Source: Garcia nutans (taxonomy: Eukaryota > Streptophyta > Magnoliopsida > Malpighiales > Euphorbiaceae). Taken from it: a DNA stretch of 64,000 nt. Position 1 is the first letter of the stretch. Every line of letters starts with the position of its first letter. The translations under genes and the position numbers were made by a program. The stretch covers positions 2,790,001 through 2,854,000 of the forward strand of contig CANTUV010000014.1 of NCBI GenBank assembly GCA_947685225.1. The letters run 5' to 3'. The notes under the pieces are model-generated. The model was not told the origin of the DNA and made no database searches. It worked only from the letters and a program-made list of their open reading frames with translations. Below are positions 1 through 10,741 of this stretch, piece after piece.

Positions 1-667
1 TAATTTTAAAAATACCTATTTTAAGTATATGTTTCATATATTTTAAGAAGTATAAATCTAGTATATGTTTCATATATTAGATCTATATTCTATTTTTAAA
101 AATATATGTTTAATGTATTAAAGGTATACAAAACTTATATGCTATTTTTGAAAAAAAAATTAAAAAGTGGTATATAGTGTAATTTTTTTAAAAAAGAAAC
201 GGTTATTCCAAGAGATTAATGTATACCAAAGATCACTCGTGTGGTATTTGTTTTTAAAAATGTGAATTGACGAGTCCAATTCTCAATTACAGTTCAACAA
301 ATAATAAAAAAAATTGTGTGGAATTGTTGAGGTTTTCACTAATCGAATATTCAAGGATGAAACCGACAATAATATAATTGACCAAATTAAAAAATAAAAA
401 AACTGTAGCCTACATTTATATTTTTTAAAATTTTCTGAAAAACACATCATAAAATATATATGCTATTTGAAACTATAATTACTTAGCCTATGAGTAGAAC
501 ATGTAAAATTCACTGAAAAAGCAATTTTTATGAAGGTCTAATAAGTGATATTATTTCTAATAACTATTCAAAGATTTTCAATGAACTTGCAAATTCTTAA
601 CTAATCACAATCATTTGCTGGAATCGAAATCTTTAACACAAAAGCTATGTTGTTGATTGTGATGCAG
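1..667. other. AT-rich spacer or intron before a b561 last exon
   Basis: AT-rich DNA with no recognisable coding sequence. I looked for the upstream b561 exons, such as the conserved LHSW-type segment that should precede the exon at 668, and did not find them. This stretch may therefore be the last intron of a cytochrome b561 gene that begins left of the window, or it may flank a truncated copy. The acceptor just before 668 ends in TGCAG. Confidence 0.5.
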
Positions 668-976
668 TGGATGATGGGTTTCTTGAGCTTTTGGCACAGA
701 GGTGAGGTGCGAATGGCGAGGCTGAGAGTTCTGCCTTGGCACATATTTCTTGGCCTCTACACATATGGGTTGGCAGTGGCGACAGCGGAGACTGGGCTAT
801 TAGAGAAGTTGACATTCCTCCAAACAAACAGAAATGTATCAAAAAGATCACCTGAATCTCTGGTTGTAAATAGTTTAGGCCTTGGCTTGGCTTTGCTCAG
901 CGGCTTGGTTATATTAGCTGCAGTTTCTCCTAAGCACCAAACTTTTCAAAGTAATGTACTTGGAATCAAATATTAA
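668..976 (+). CDS. Cytochrome b561 family protein, last exon (partial)
   Basis: Last coding exon of a transmembrane ascorbate-dependent ferrireductase of the cytochrome b561 family. These membrane proteins pass electrons across a membrane through two haem b groups. The exon opens with a Trp codon right after a TGCAG acceptor, the same exon start as in the next gene. It encodes the LPWH segment with a haem-ligand histidine, a GLYTYGLA membrane helix, the family signature LLEKLTFLQTN, a final helix (VVNSLGLGLALLSG) and a short tail ending at TAA 974-976. No frame breaks are seen. Exons 1-3 are not visible, so the gene is either cut by the window edge or truncated. It is a tandem neighbour of the 2006-3567 copy but clearly diverged from it (HRGEVRMARLRV against PGGSISSRAAL), so the pair is old. 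Confidence 0.85.
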   Translation, partial: WMMGFLSFWHRGEVRMARLRVLPWHIFLGLYTYGLAVATAETGLLEKLTFLQTNRNVSKRSPESLVVNSLGLGLALLSGLVILAAVSPKHQTFQSNVLGIKY

Positions 977-2005
977 GTGTTTGTCTTCCTAAATTACTCA
1001 GAATTAAAATGTTCTCGAATCTACATCTTTAGTCTTGTTTGTGTACTGCAGATCGATTACTGAGGTAAAATGGTTGATTAGAGTTTTATTATTCAATTTT
1101 AATTTTAAATTGTTATAATATGAAAAATATTGGTAAAAAAATCAAAATTTCAAAAACTTGGGGACGTATATGAATGTATTTTAAAAAATATATATAAAAA
1201 TAACGAGTAAAAAAATGAATTTGTAAGTATTTAAGGGTCATTCATTCTCCATACTACTAGTCTGCTATCTAATTTCTTTGATTATATTTTATGGTCTTTG
1301 TCATGCTCTTTTATGGTTAATTAAACATACAAAGCGTTTAAATTAGGTGGTACAAGATTATTCTAATGTAATTTGATACTTCAAGCTCGAATTTTTAGCA
1401 TGCAAAGATGTTTAGAATTTGAATTTTATATACACAGATATATTAAAATTGAGTCGAAAGAGTTTTACCGCATTTATAGTTCTATTCGACTTTAAAAAGA
1501 AAGATTTATAAAAATTAAAAAAAAAAAGAGTTCCAATATATATACAAATTAATAAGAAAAATAAACATTGGAAATCTTATTGTTATTTAAAGATATTTGT
1601 GTGAGATAATTGGAAATAATTCTTTTGCATCGTATAATGGTTAGAAGAAAAATCACTAAAGTAAAATGCTCCAAGACTTTCTGAAACATTTTAGCATAAG
1701 TTTGGTTTTCTTAGTTTAACAACTTTTTTATTATTGAGAAAGAAAATGCAGGCAAAATTTAAAAGGGCAAAAAAAATGTAGCCTTGAGAGATCGGAAAAT
1801 TATAAGAGTGCAACTGTGCAATCCCGTTTTAACAAGAAGAGCGAGACGCCAAATCGGTGCGTTTTTGCAACAGATTCCCTAGAAGTCAACGAAAAAAATC
1901 AACCGGTGGCGGAGGCAATACAGTGGACACAGAGACTACAGAGTTAGAGAGACAAAAAAAAGGCAGCGCAGCATCGCAGGCACTCTCGGTGTCTGAAAGG
2001 TTAGA
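977..2005. other. Spacer between tandem b561 genes
   Basis: AT-rich spacer of about 1 kb. The first part is probably the 3' UTR of the upstream gene. The last 200 bases are less AT-rich and look like the promoter and 5' leader of the next gene. No mobile element or RNA gene is recognised. Confidence 0.4.
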
Positions 2006-3567
2006 ATGGCAGTTCCAATTGTTGGGTTTCCAATAGTAACTGCGATGATAAGGGGAATTGGAGTGGTAGTGTCAGTTTTGGTTCTGATATGGGCTTTTCA
2101 CTTCAGAGGCGGTTTGTCTCTCTCTTCAAACAACAAAGATTTCATCTTTAATGTACTCTCCTCTCTGCTCTATCCTTTGGTATTGTTCTGTTGATTGATA
2201 TAATTGGATTGGCGTTTGATCTCTTTTTTGCTCGTCTCCGATAGGTACATCCTGTATTGCTGGTGATCAGCCTTATTCTCTTAAATGGTGAAGGTCATTT
2301 TTATTTGCTGAGCTTTCTAAGGAAACTAGGATTTTGAACTTCATTTTATGGTTTAATTTTGTGGGATTTCATGATCACTCAATGCGTTTAATGCAGATTT
2401 ATGAAAGATAAAATTTTGGGAATATGTCATATGCGCATATATATATATATACGTTCACATGAAAAAAGTTTTGCTTTCCCAATTATTCATTTCGAGTTCT
2501 CTAATCTTATATGTTGAATTGTACAACTGGGTCTTTTAAATTGAGCTGTCTTATTGAGTATAAATGAATAAGTAGTCTGAGAAATTTAACAGGGATACTC
2601 TCTCTCTTTTTTTTTTAAATGCAGCCATGCTAGCATATAGGACAGTCTCTGGAACCAAAAACTTCAGAAAGGCAGTGCATCTTGCAATACAATCTCTAGC
2701 ATTTTGTTTAAGTGTGATAGGAGTGTGGCTGCTTATAAGTTTCACAATGAGAAGGGTTTTGACAATTTCTACAGTCTGCATTCATGGCTGGGTCTTACTT
2801 GTCTATTCCTATTTGGATCCAGGTCTGTTTTCTCGACTTCCTTGCACAACCTTTGCTTTTTTAAAGCTTGCTATTGAAATCACTCAAATCCTTTAAGGAT
2901 TTTCAAACTTTTGTTCTCTGCAATAACATCAACATATGATGCTAAATGGTAAGAGGGGTTCCACGCAATTAGGCCTGACAAACAACATTAACACATAGGC
3001 ATTCCTTCATGTATGCATATTTTAGGACGGAATGCCAAACATTTTGATGCATGTTCTCTGCACATACCAGTGATAGCATGCTATTCAGCTTGTGATATCA
3101 GTTTGTGCATACCCAATGGTATGCATAGCTTGACTTGGATATGATCTAAGATATGCCTGTTCTTGTTGTGAGTATTAGGAAACTCTTGAAGTAAATTTGT
3201 TTAGTTTCTATTGATTTTTTTTTTTGCTTACCACTGTGTAGTGGGCTGCTGGTTTTTCAACCTTTTGGTATCCAGGTGGTTCAATAAGCAGCAGAGCTGC
3301 TCTGCTTCCCTGGCATGTATTCTTTGGGGTTTACATATATGCACTTGCAGTTGGCACTGCTGCTACAGGAATTCTGGAGAAACTACATTCTTGCAAACCA
3401 ACCATGTAATATCGCACTACTCGTCTGAGGCGATGCTGGTGAACTTTATGGGCATACTAATCATTGTTCTTGGAGGTTGTGTAATTCTTGCCGTCATTAC
3501 ACCCATGAATGATAAAAAGGATGGCTATAGACCACTAGATTATGAATTGCAACTTTCTACTGTGTAG
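2006..3567 (+). pseudogene. Cytochrome b561 copy with three 1-base deletions
   Basis: Exons read as 2006-2152, 2245-2293, 2625-2822 and 3242-3567, all with GT-AG borders. The translation matches a four-exon plant cytochrome b561. His51 (VHPVLL) and His84 (KAVHL) are two of the four expected haem ligands. Compared with the family, one base is missing near 2737/2738, one near 2818 just before the exon 3 donor, and one at 3384/3385. The next-door paralogue reads EKLTFLQTN where the third occurs. The deletions sum to three, so the spliced frame stays open for 239 codons, but residues 104-179 are out of frame. The lost stretch holds the third and fourth haem histidines (LHSWLG and LPWH, both visible in the alternative frames). 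As written the product could not bind both haems. It is either a pseudogene or a run of sequencing errors; the SLH and CHUP1 genes nearby show no such errors. Confidence 0.8.
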
Positions 3568-4084
3568 TTGATTGGTTGGTGCTGCTATTATTGTAGAGTG
3601 ATCTTCTTCAAGTGTGTGGGCGAATATCATCTGTTAATACTGTGTGATTGTGGGAATTCTGCTTATTACTGTTTTTATGCCCCAAATTGGTTCACTGACT
3701 TCACTTTGAAGTTGATTAGTTGCAACAAGAAGTTTTTGTTTGCCAGTTGTTGAGACTTTAAAAATTAGTTCATTCAGTAAAAACAGCAGGAGAGCATTTG
3801 GGTGCAGAAGTGGGGAAGGTGTAGTGGGAACTGAGAGGAGGATCCGGCATTTCACTTCTCTTTTTGTGCAATGGTTGATGTTCAAACTCTGCTGATTTTC
3901 ATTTATTTACTATACAAACATATGACTATTTTGTATGTATATATTTATCCTTTTTTTTCTTAAAGAAATGCATTTTATCAGAAAATGGTAAATTGAAGAA
4001 ATTTACTCATAAACTCTGCTTGTGACTCTCACTGCTTTCTGTTTTTCTCTCCATTATTTTCTTTCTCCTTTATACTAAAAATTC
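3568..4084. other. b561 3' UTR and spacer
   Basis: Downstream sequence of the b561 copy, without conserved coding frames. The short open frames here show no family resemblance. A likely 3' UTR runs for a few hundred bases before the LINE fragment starts. Confidence 0.4.
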
Positions 4085-5450
4085 AACTCAACTTATCAAA
4101 GACTTAATTCCAAGTCAATTGGGGTCGACTATATAAATTTTTATTTTCCACTCAATAAGATTTAGGGTTATTTCTTCTGATAGACGTAAAATCATAAGAT
4201 CATTTTGGACCACCTTTGATCAAGTCAGTTTAAGTCTACTTCTGCCTTTCTTAGTTATATCTACTCTAACTTGTTCGGTTTTTCTATCCGGCGTATCGCT
4301 AGGTTTTCGTTTCACATGGTTAAACTATTTCAATCTATGCTCTCTTATCTTATTTTCAATAGGTGCTATCATCACTTTTTCTCTAATGCACTTATTGTGG
4401 ATTCTATCCATCTTAGTATGACCACACATCCATCTTATTATTTTCATTTTCACAACATGCATTTTACTCATGTGTTATCCTTTTACTGTCCAACACTCAC
4501 TACCATACACTATCTCCGGCCGTATTGCAGTGCGGTAAAACTTTCTTTTTAATTTAACTGGCATCTTTCGATCACATAGAGCTCTTATAGCATCCCTCTA
4601 CTTCATCCAAACAGCTTTAATCCTATGATTTATATCTTCTTTACAATCCCCATCTTCTTGAAGAGTAGAGCCAATGTATTTAAAATAAATACTATGAGGT
4701 ACTGCTATTCCATCTAAAATAATTTCACCTCTTTCTCTATTCTCGTTATTAAATTTATAATGCATATATTCAGTTTTAGTCCTACTTAGCTTAAAACCCT
4801 TAGATTTCAAAGTGTTTCTCTATAATTTCAACTTTTGACTTACCCCTGCTTGAGTCTCATCTATTAATACAATATGATCTGCAAATATCATACACCACGG
4901 GATGTCATCTTGTATATGTCTTGGTAGCTCATCTATGACCAAGGCGAAAAGATAAGAGCTCAAAGCTGAACCTTGGTATAATCCAATAGAAACAGAAAAA
5001 TTCTTAGTATTCCCTCTCACATTGCGAACACTGGTAATGACTTCCTCATACATATCCTTCAATACTTAGATATATCATATAGATATTTTCCTACATTCTA
5101 GGACCCACTATAAAACTTCTCTAGAGGCTCTATCATATGCCTTTTTTAAGTCAATAAAAATCATATATAAGTCCTTCATCTCTCTATACTTTCATATCAA
5201 TTCTCTTATAGACTAAGCATACAATCAAAATGATTTGAGGAGATACAAATATCTAACCGTAAATGGTGTTCTACAACTCTTTCCCACAATTTCATAGTGT
5301 GGCTCATAAGCTTTATATCTCTATAATTTGAGCAATTATAAATATCTTCTTTATTCTTAAAAATATGTATCAAATTACTTTGTCTCCATTCATTAGGTAT
5401 TTTCTTTGTACTTGATATCTTATTGAACAAAAATATCAACCATGTAACTC
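4085..5450 (-). mobile_element. Degenerate RTE-type LINE, 5'-truncated
   Basis: Remains of a non-LTR retrotransposon reverse transcriptase, read on the minus strand. In order of translation, 5439-5206 has the palm start (NEWRQSNLIHIFKNKED, NYRDIKLMSHTMKLWERVVEH). 5062-4820 has QGSALSSYLFALVIDEL and the catalytic-loop remnant FADHIVLIDET, where the usual FADD is now FADH. 4810-4598 has the thumb/connection part (KTEYMHYKF, YIGSTLQEDG). These motifs are typical of the plant RTE clade. No endonuclease domain is visible, so the copy is 5'-truncated. Stops and frame changes separate the pieces, so it is dead. The 3' end is near 4085-4135. Confidence 0.85.
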
Positions 5451-5953
5451 ATGTATCTTTTAAATATTTTTAACTCCTGTACCATTTTTATTGAAAAAAA
5501 ATAGGGGAAAAATTACAATGAAACATAATGAATAAAACAAGAATGAATATAGTGGTGGGATGAAATTAAAATAGTTAATTTTAATAAAAACAATTAAATA
5601 CACATATATATATTTTAAAATATCTTAGTGGATATTTTTGAAAATATTTTATTTTGTAAAATATTTTTAAAGAAATGCTATTATGGTTTGTCCTAAAATA
5701 AATAAATAAGCAAGAAAAATAACTTTATTTTTTAAGGATTAAAAACAAAATCAAAACAAATAATAGACCCAAAATAAAAAAAATGAAAATAAAATATTTG
5801 TCAATAAAACAAAACGCAAACCTACCGGGCAAAAAGAAAGCAAAACGACACTAACGGAAGCATCATATTTCTCCAAAATCTCCACTCTTCTTCAATTCAA
5901 TACAATGCTTTGATCATTTCATTTTCCAAGAAAATAAAGACCGAGAAGAAAAA
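5451..5953. promoter_or_regulatory. Spacer and promoter region of the SLH gene
   Basis: AT-rich spacer, becoming more mixed after 5820. The last 130 bases are a probable 5' leader with CT-rich stretches (around 5870-5900), common in plant leaders. No TATA box can be called with confidence. Confidence 0.35.
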
Positions 5954-8900
5954 ATGGGCTCTTCAGCTACTTCACCTCCATCATCTTTCTTCCTTCGAAC
6001 CGCTGCTAGTCGTTCTTTTATGCTACAACATAATAATTTTTCCATTTTCACCTCTCCACACTCATTTCGCAGATCCAAAAACCCTCAAAGACTCCGCCTT
6101 TCCGCTTCTCTCACCGACAACCGCCGCGATTTCTCTTGGTTCTCTCCTGCTCAGTCCGACGACGACGATGATGGTTGTAATGGCTGGGCTGTTGTTGAAG
6201 CCACTCCGCAGAGGCATAAGAAGAAAGGTTTTGGTTTTGCCTGAATCACTTAATTAAACAAACTAACTAAAATTGAATTTTTTTATGTATATTTTTTCTA
6301 GTGGAATGTAGGATTTTCTACAATTCTGATTGGTGGTGGGACTTGCGTCGCTGCTCTTATCACTGCCATTGCCTACTTCTCGCTTTCTAGAAAAGGTAAT
6401 TGAAGAAAAAGTGTGTTTGATGTTATCGTTCGTTGGACGTTAATATTTAGTGCATTGGAATTGCAATTTTACAGGGTTTAAGTTTCAATTTCATAGTCCC
6501 TTTCATGCTATAAATGGGATTGTAAGCAAAGTGGATAAAATTGAAGCTAATGACTCCATTACTGAAGAAAATGCTGTCATTTCTGAGACTGTATCTGAAT
6601 CTGCTGGGGAAACTCTAACTTCCGGTACTTTACCTTCTATGGAAACATTGTCTCATCCATAATGTCATTTCTAGAGCTTAGAAATGATAGTTTATCGCAG
6701 ATAAGTCAACCTTTCTTGAGACATTTGAACGTTTTCATTATGATTTTTGAATATTTTTGTCTTTCTTTTTGTACTTTAGTATCTGCACAGAAGCTTGAGC
6801 GACTTCAAGTATCAGTTCCCGTGGATTCTACTCAACTGGAAGCTTTATCGGTTATGAAGAAGCTCAAGGTTTGTTTTTAAAACCCTTTTTTTTTAATGTA
6901 ATTAGTAAGTCTTTATCTTCTTGCTAACAAGGTATCAACTGTGTGTTTAATTTTCAGTTAAACTTTTTCATGATTGTACAGAGTTAATTGTTCTCTTTTA
7001 TTTCATCATTTATTTTGCCTGCAATACCTAAATGAACCTGAAGAGCCGTATGCTGTGCTGCCAAAACTTTGATACCTAGTCAGTCAAAAGAGTGGAGAGA
7101 ACTGTCCTGATATAAATCTAAATTTCATATGAACATATGATCTGTTGGAATTTACTTTTATTACCTGCATTCTTAAGTGGATACTGTTTAGTGTCATAGA
7201 ATTCTTGTTGTACTTTATTATAGTTGTGATTATATTTTGATATAATGATCAATGACCTATATTTATCTAAATACAAATTCTGTGACTTGGTTGCAGTCCA
7301 GCCCTCCAGCCTGACCTTACCTTTTTCCCTTTTTTACCATCTAGCTGTGTAATTGTTGTATATTAACGTGAATGGAGATTTTAGTTCAGTTCTGAGCATG
7401 AATCTTTCAACTGTTTAATAAACAGATAATTGAAGATGATGTAAGGGCTGATGAATTGTGCACTAGAAGGGAATATGCAAGGTGGTTAGTCTGCCTAAAT
7501 TCATTATTGGAAAGGTAGTAACTTGTCTATGCACATGGTAGAAATATTGTTCAAGTAAATGCATTAAGCAGTATGAATGCGTTTGCACTATCTAGCTCAC
7601 CAATGTATTGGTCGTCTGTAGGAATCCAAAGCATAGAATTGTTCCATCTACATTACTTTCTGGTTCTGTAGCTGCTGCATTTGATGATGTGGATGTTGAA
7701 GATCCTGATTTTTATTCCATCCAAGGTAAAGCATATTGTTCTCTCTAAATTAATATTTTAAGGTTGTCTTTGCCCTAACAGCTCTGTCATATTTATTTCT
7801 GGGTTTGTGAAATAGCTCTTGCAGAAGCTGGTGTCATCCCCAGCAAGATATCGGGAACCAATTGCTGTTCTGAAAGCTCAAAAGGAGATGAAAACTTTTG
7901 TTTTCAGCCTGATAGGTATGCATATATAATAATTATTTGGTAATCTGGATTTTTTTTCCCAGCATATGAAGTTCCCATTTAGCTCTTTATTTTATGCCTT
8001 TTGAAGAACCGATATTTTACTTCTCGATTCAATAAAAATATACCTGGTGCTGTAGGTTTATTTCTCGGCAGGATTTGATCAACTGGAAAGCTCAGTTAGA
8101 ATATGCATTTATGCCAGGAGTAACAGAACAGGTAAAATACATTTCAAATGGATGGTTTCATAAATTTGTTTGATTGAAAGGCAGAATCATTTAAAAAATC
8201 AATGGATTTGTTCACGAGCCTTTCATAGTTTTTAAAACCTGACTTGTATGCAGTCCAGATGTCAAAAACAAAAGTAGATTATATGGATGTGAAAGAGATT
8301 GGTCCAGATGCATCACCTGAACTCTTTATTGACATGCTGGCTGGGGACAAGAGCATAATCAGAAAAGTTTTTGGTATATTGTCCTCTATTACTTTCACAT
8401 TAAAACTTAAAGCTTTTCTCCCCTCTTTTAATGCTTATATTGCTGCAAGCTTCACACACATTCTATAAAGTGTATAAACTAAATCACAGGTACAAATGTG
8501 AATGTATATCAGTAGTACTTACTATTTGGGCTCATACACAAGATCCAAGTGCTTTGGCTGTATTAAATGACAAAATGAAATAGGATTTTACCTATAGTAA
8601 ACACAAATTAAACCCATGAAAAATTAAAAAAGTTAAGAACACTTGGCAGTTCATCTATGCTTATGATATAGTAAGATTGCAGATAAATCAATTTGCAGAT
8701 TATTTAGTGCGTCATGGATAGGCATTCTTTTATCATTATTCTAAAATCATTGGCTTCTGGCTTTTTCTTTGGAGGGGAAGTTGAGCATGTTCAGATCAGA
8801 TGCAGAAATTTTCATGCAAGTAAATCATGCATGAAGATGATAACCCATGTTTCAATTTGTACAGGACAGAGTAGGCGGTTTCAACCAAATAAACCTTTGA

Positions 8901-10164
8901 CAAAGGCACAGGCAGCAGTGGCGCTGACAAGTGGCAGGATGACAGAGGCAGTTTGCAATGAAATATTAAGACTAGAAGCTGAAAATTCTTCAAGGCTAGC
9001 TGCAATGAAGGAAGTAAGGTCTGAGTTATTTGAAAAAGGAGATATAGAGAGGTTTTGGGATGGGAAGATGAATGAAGAAAGATCCCGAGGATGTCAGGTT
9101 CAAAAACTTTATATGACTGCTTTGCATGATTTGGAACATGAGAAAACTGTTCAGGTGAAAGCTTTGGCAGAGTATTCGAAGGAGAAGGCAGCTATGGACT
9201 GTCAGAGACAACTCCTTCTTGGTCTGAAGGAAGAGGTTGATGAGATGTCAGAAAGGCTCGCTTCTGAGAGGGTAGTGTATGTTGCTGAACAGTGTAATAT
9301 ACAGGAGTTGCTTGGTGAATTACAGTCCAAGCAGGAATTGATTCTTGATTCAAAATCTGTACTGGAAGCAGAAATAGAAGCTATTCGAATTCTTAGGTAT
9401 ATATAATAGTATTTTTTATGTGATATATAATAGTATTTTTTATGTGAACTCCATTGCTATTATTTGCAAGCTTGATCTAGCAATTGCTGGATTATTATAG
9501 TTGTTCATAGAAAGCTGACTGATCCTATAAATTGATGTGTACACATGATTGTGTCATTGATTTGATAGTTCATCTGGAATTTCATGGTTTCTGGTTGCAT
9601 TAGAAGTTATGGTATCTGTGATGAATTGGATTGATTTATTATTTATTAACTTGTGATGAATGAAGATTTTTCTGTGCTCCCTCTTTTTGCTTGCTCTTTG
9701 TGCTTAAACTGTGAAGTTGTTGAGCAAAGCTTTTAGTTATTTGGGGTTGTAAGAGGTGCTGCATGGATTCATATGCTATAAATTTGATGTCTAGTTATTG
9801 TATCTACTGTCAAGATGAAGCATGCTCTAGAACATGCCATCTGATTCATAAAGAGTACTTTGAGATAGAACGTTAATTGAAAATCTATTTTTGTTGGTTT
9901 TCAAGCATGCATTTACCGTAGTTATTGTGCTTCAGAATGGTGCACAATTAAATTTTTTTTGTGACCAAGTCAAACTCCAGTTTTGCTGAACTTTTGTTTT
10001 CTATTGTATGTTTTAAAATTTTGATTTGTTTTTAGTATGTAGTTCTAATTATTAGAAGCAATTGATGCAGATCTTGGGTAGAAGATGAAGCTAGGAAAAG
10101 CCAAGCCCGGGCTAAAGTTCTTGAGGAGGTAGGACGAAGGTGGAAGTGGGACAACCAAGGCTGA
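5954..10164 (+). CDS. Plastid-type S-layer-homology (SLH) domain protein
   Basis: Eleven exons: 5954-6227, 6312-6395, 6475-6624, 6780-6868, 7426-7514, 7622-7725, 7816-7915, 8056-8131, 8259-8373, 8865-9396, 10071-10164. All phases agree, giving 568 residues with no frame break. Residues 1-60 are rich in Ser, Arg and Phe with few acidic residues, like a chloroplast transit peptide. Residues 92-116 form one membrane helix (ILIGGGTCVAALITAIAYF). Residues 200-275 form an SLH domain (REYARWLV, AAFDDVDVEDPDFYSIQALAEAGVIP), with more SLH-like sequence at PLTKAQAAVALTSGR. Residues about 385-540 are a long coiled coil. In bacteria, SLH domains bind cell-wall polymers; cyanobacterial outer-membrane porins also carry them. 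Plant members resemble Arabidopsis At3g25680/At5g23890 from memory; their role is not settled. A plastid-envelope or thylakoid location is inferred from leader and helix. Confidence 0.9.
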
Positions 10165-10741
10165 ATATAATGGTAACGTAGTGGAGATCATACAATAATA
10201 ATCGAATCTTGTTCTCTGTTGATGGAGAGCTTTTTAAGAAACCATGCTTGGAAATGTAATAGCAGATGGGGGATTTTGGTCTTTTGTCTTTGTTTGTATT
10301 GTAGCAATCATGGTGTTGTTACTCCTGGATTAATTAAGCAATCAAAGAATCGATGAGATTCCAGGTCATTGACCGGCATTTTATCTTCTACACTGTGATT
10401 CTGTTCTGTCGCAAGCCTGAAAAAGCTCATTGGAGGGTCGCACCAATAAAGCTGAAGGATAATTGATTCAAGTTGCCAGCCTGGTTCTTTTATGATAATT
10501 GTGTAATGAATTTGTTTTTCTCAAGAGGGGCAAATGCACCTAGGCTCTTCACATAAATTATTTAATCTGATAATGTCAGGATGATACCATGATTTTTCTT
10601 AGATATCCTCGTGTATGAATTGATAAAATGCAGATCAAAATCATTGATTTGTGCTGTTAAATGCCAAACAAACATTTGATGAGGTTTATGAAGATTGAAA
10701 GAATATGAATGTTTTTTTCTTCAGTTACACTGAATTTTCTG
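10165..10741. other. 3' UTR of the SLH gene and spacer
   Basis: Downstream of the TGA at 10162-10164. The first few hundred bases are of mixed composition and probably transcribed as 3' UTR. No further gene is seen before the Copia remnant. Confidence 0.4.

Noticed and set aside
2823..3241. Explaining the b561 frame shift by a different intron 3 donor or acceptor
   Set aside because: No alternative GT or AG restores the family sequence, and the two other deletions lie well inside exons.
4271..4552. 93-codon + strand open frame
   Set aside because: Antisense shadow of the LINE 3' region.
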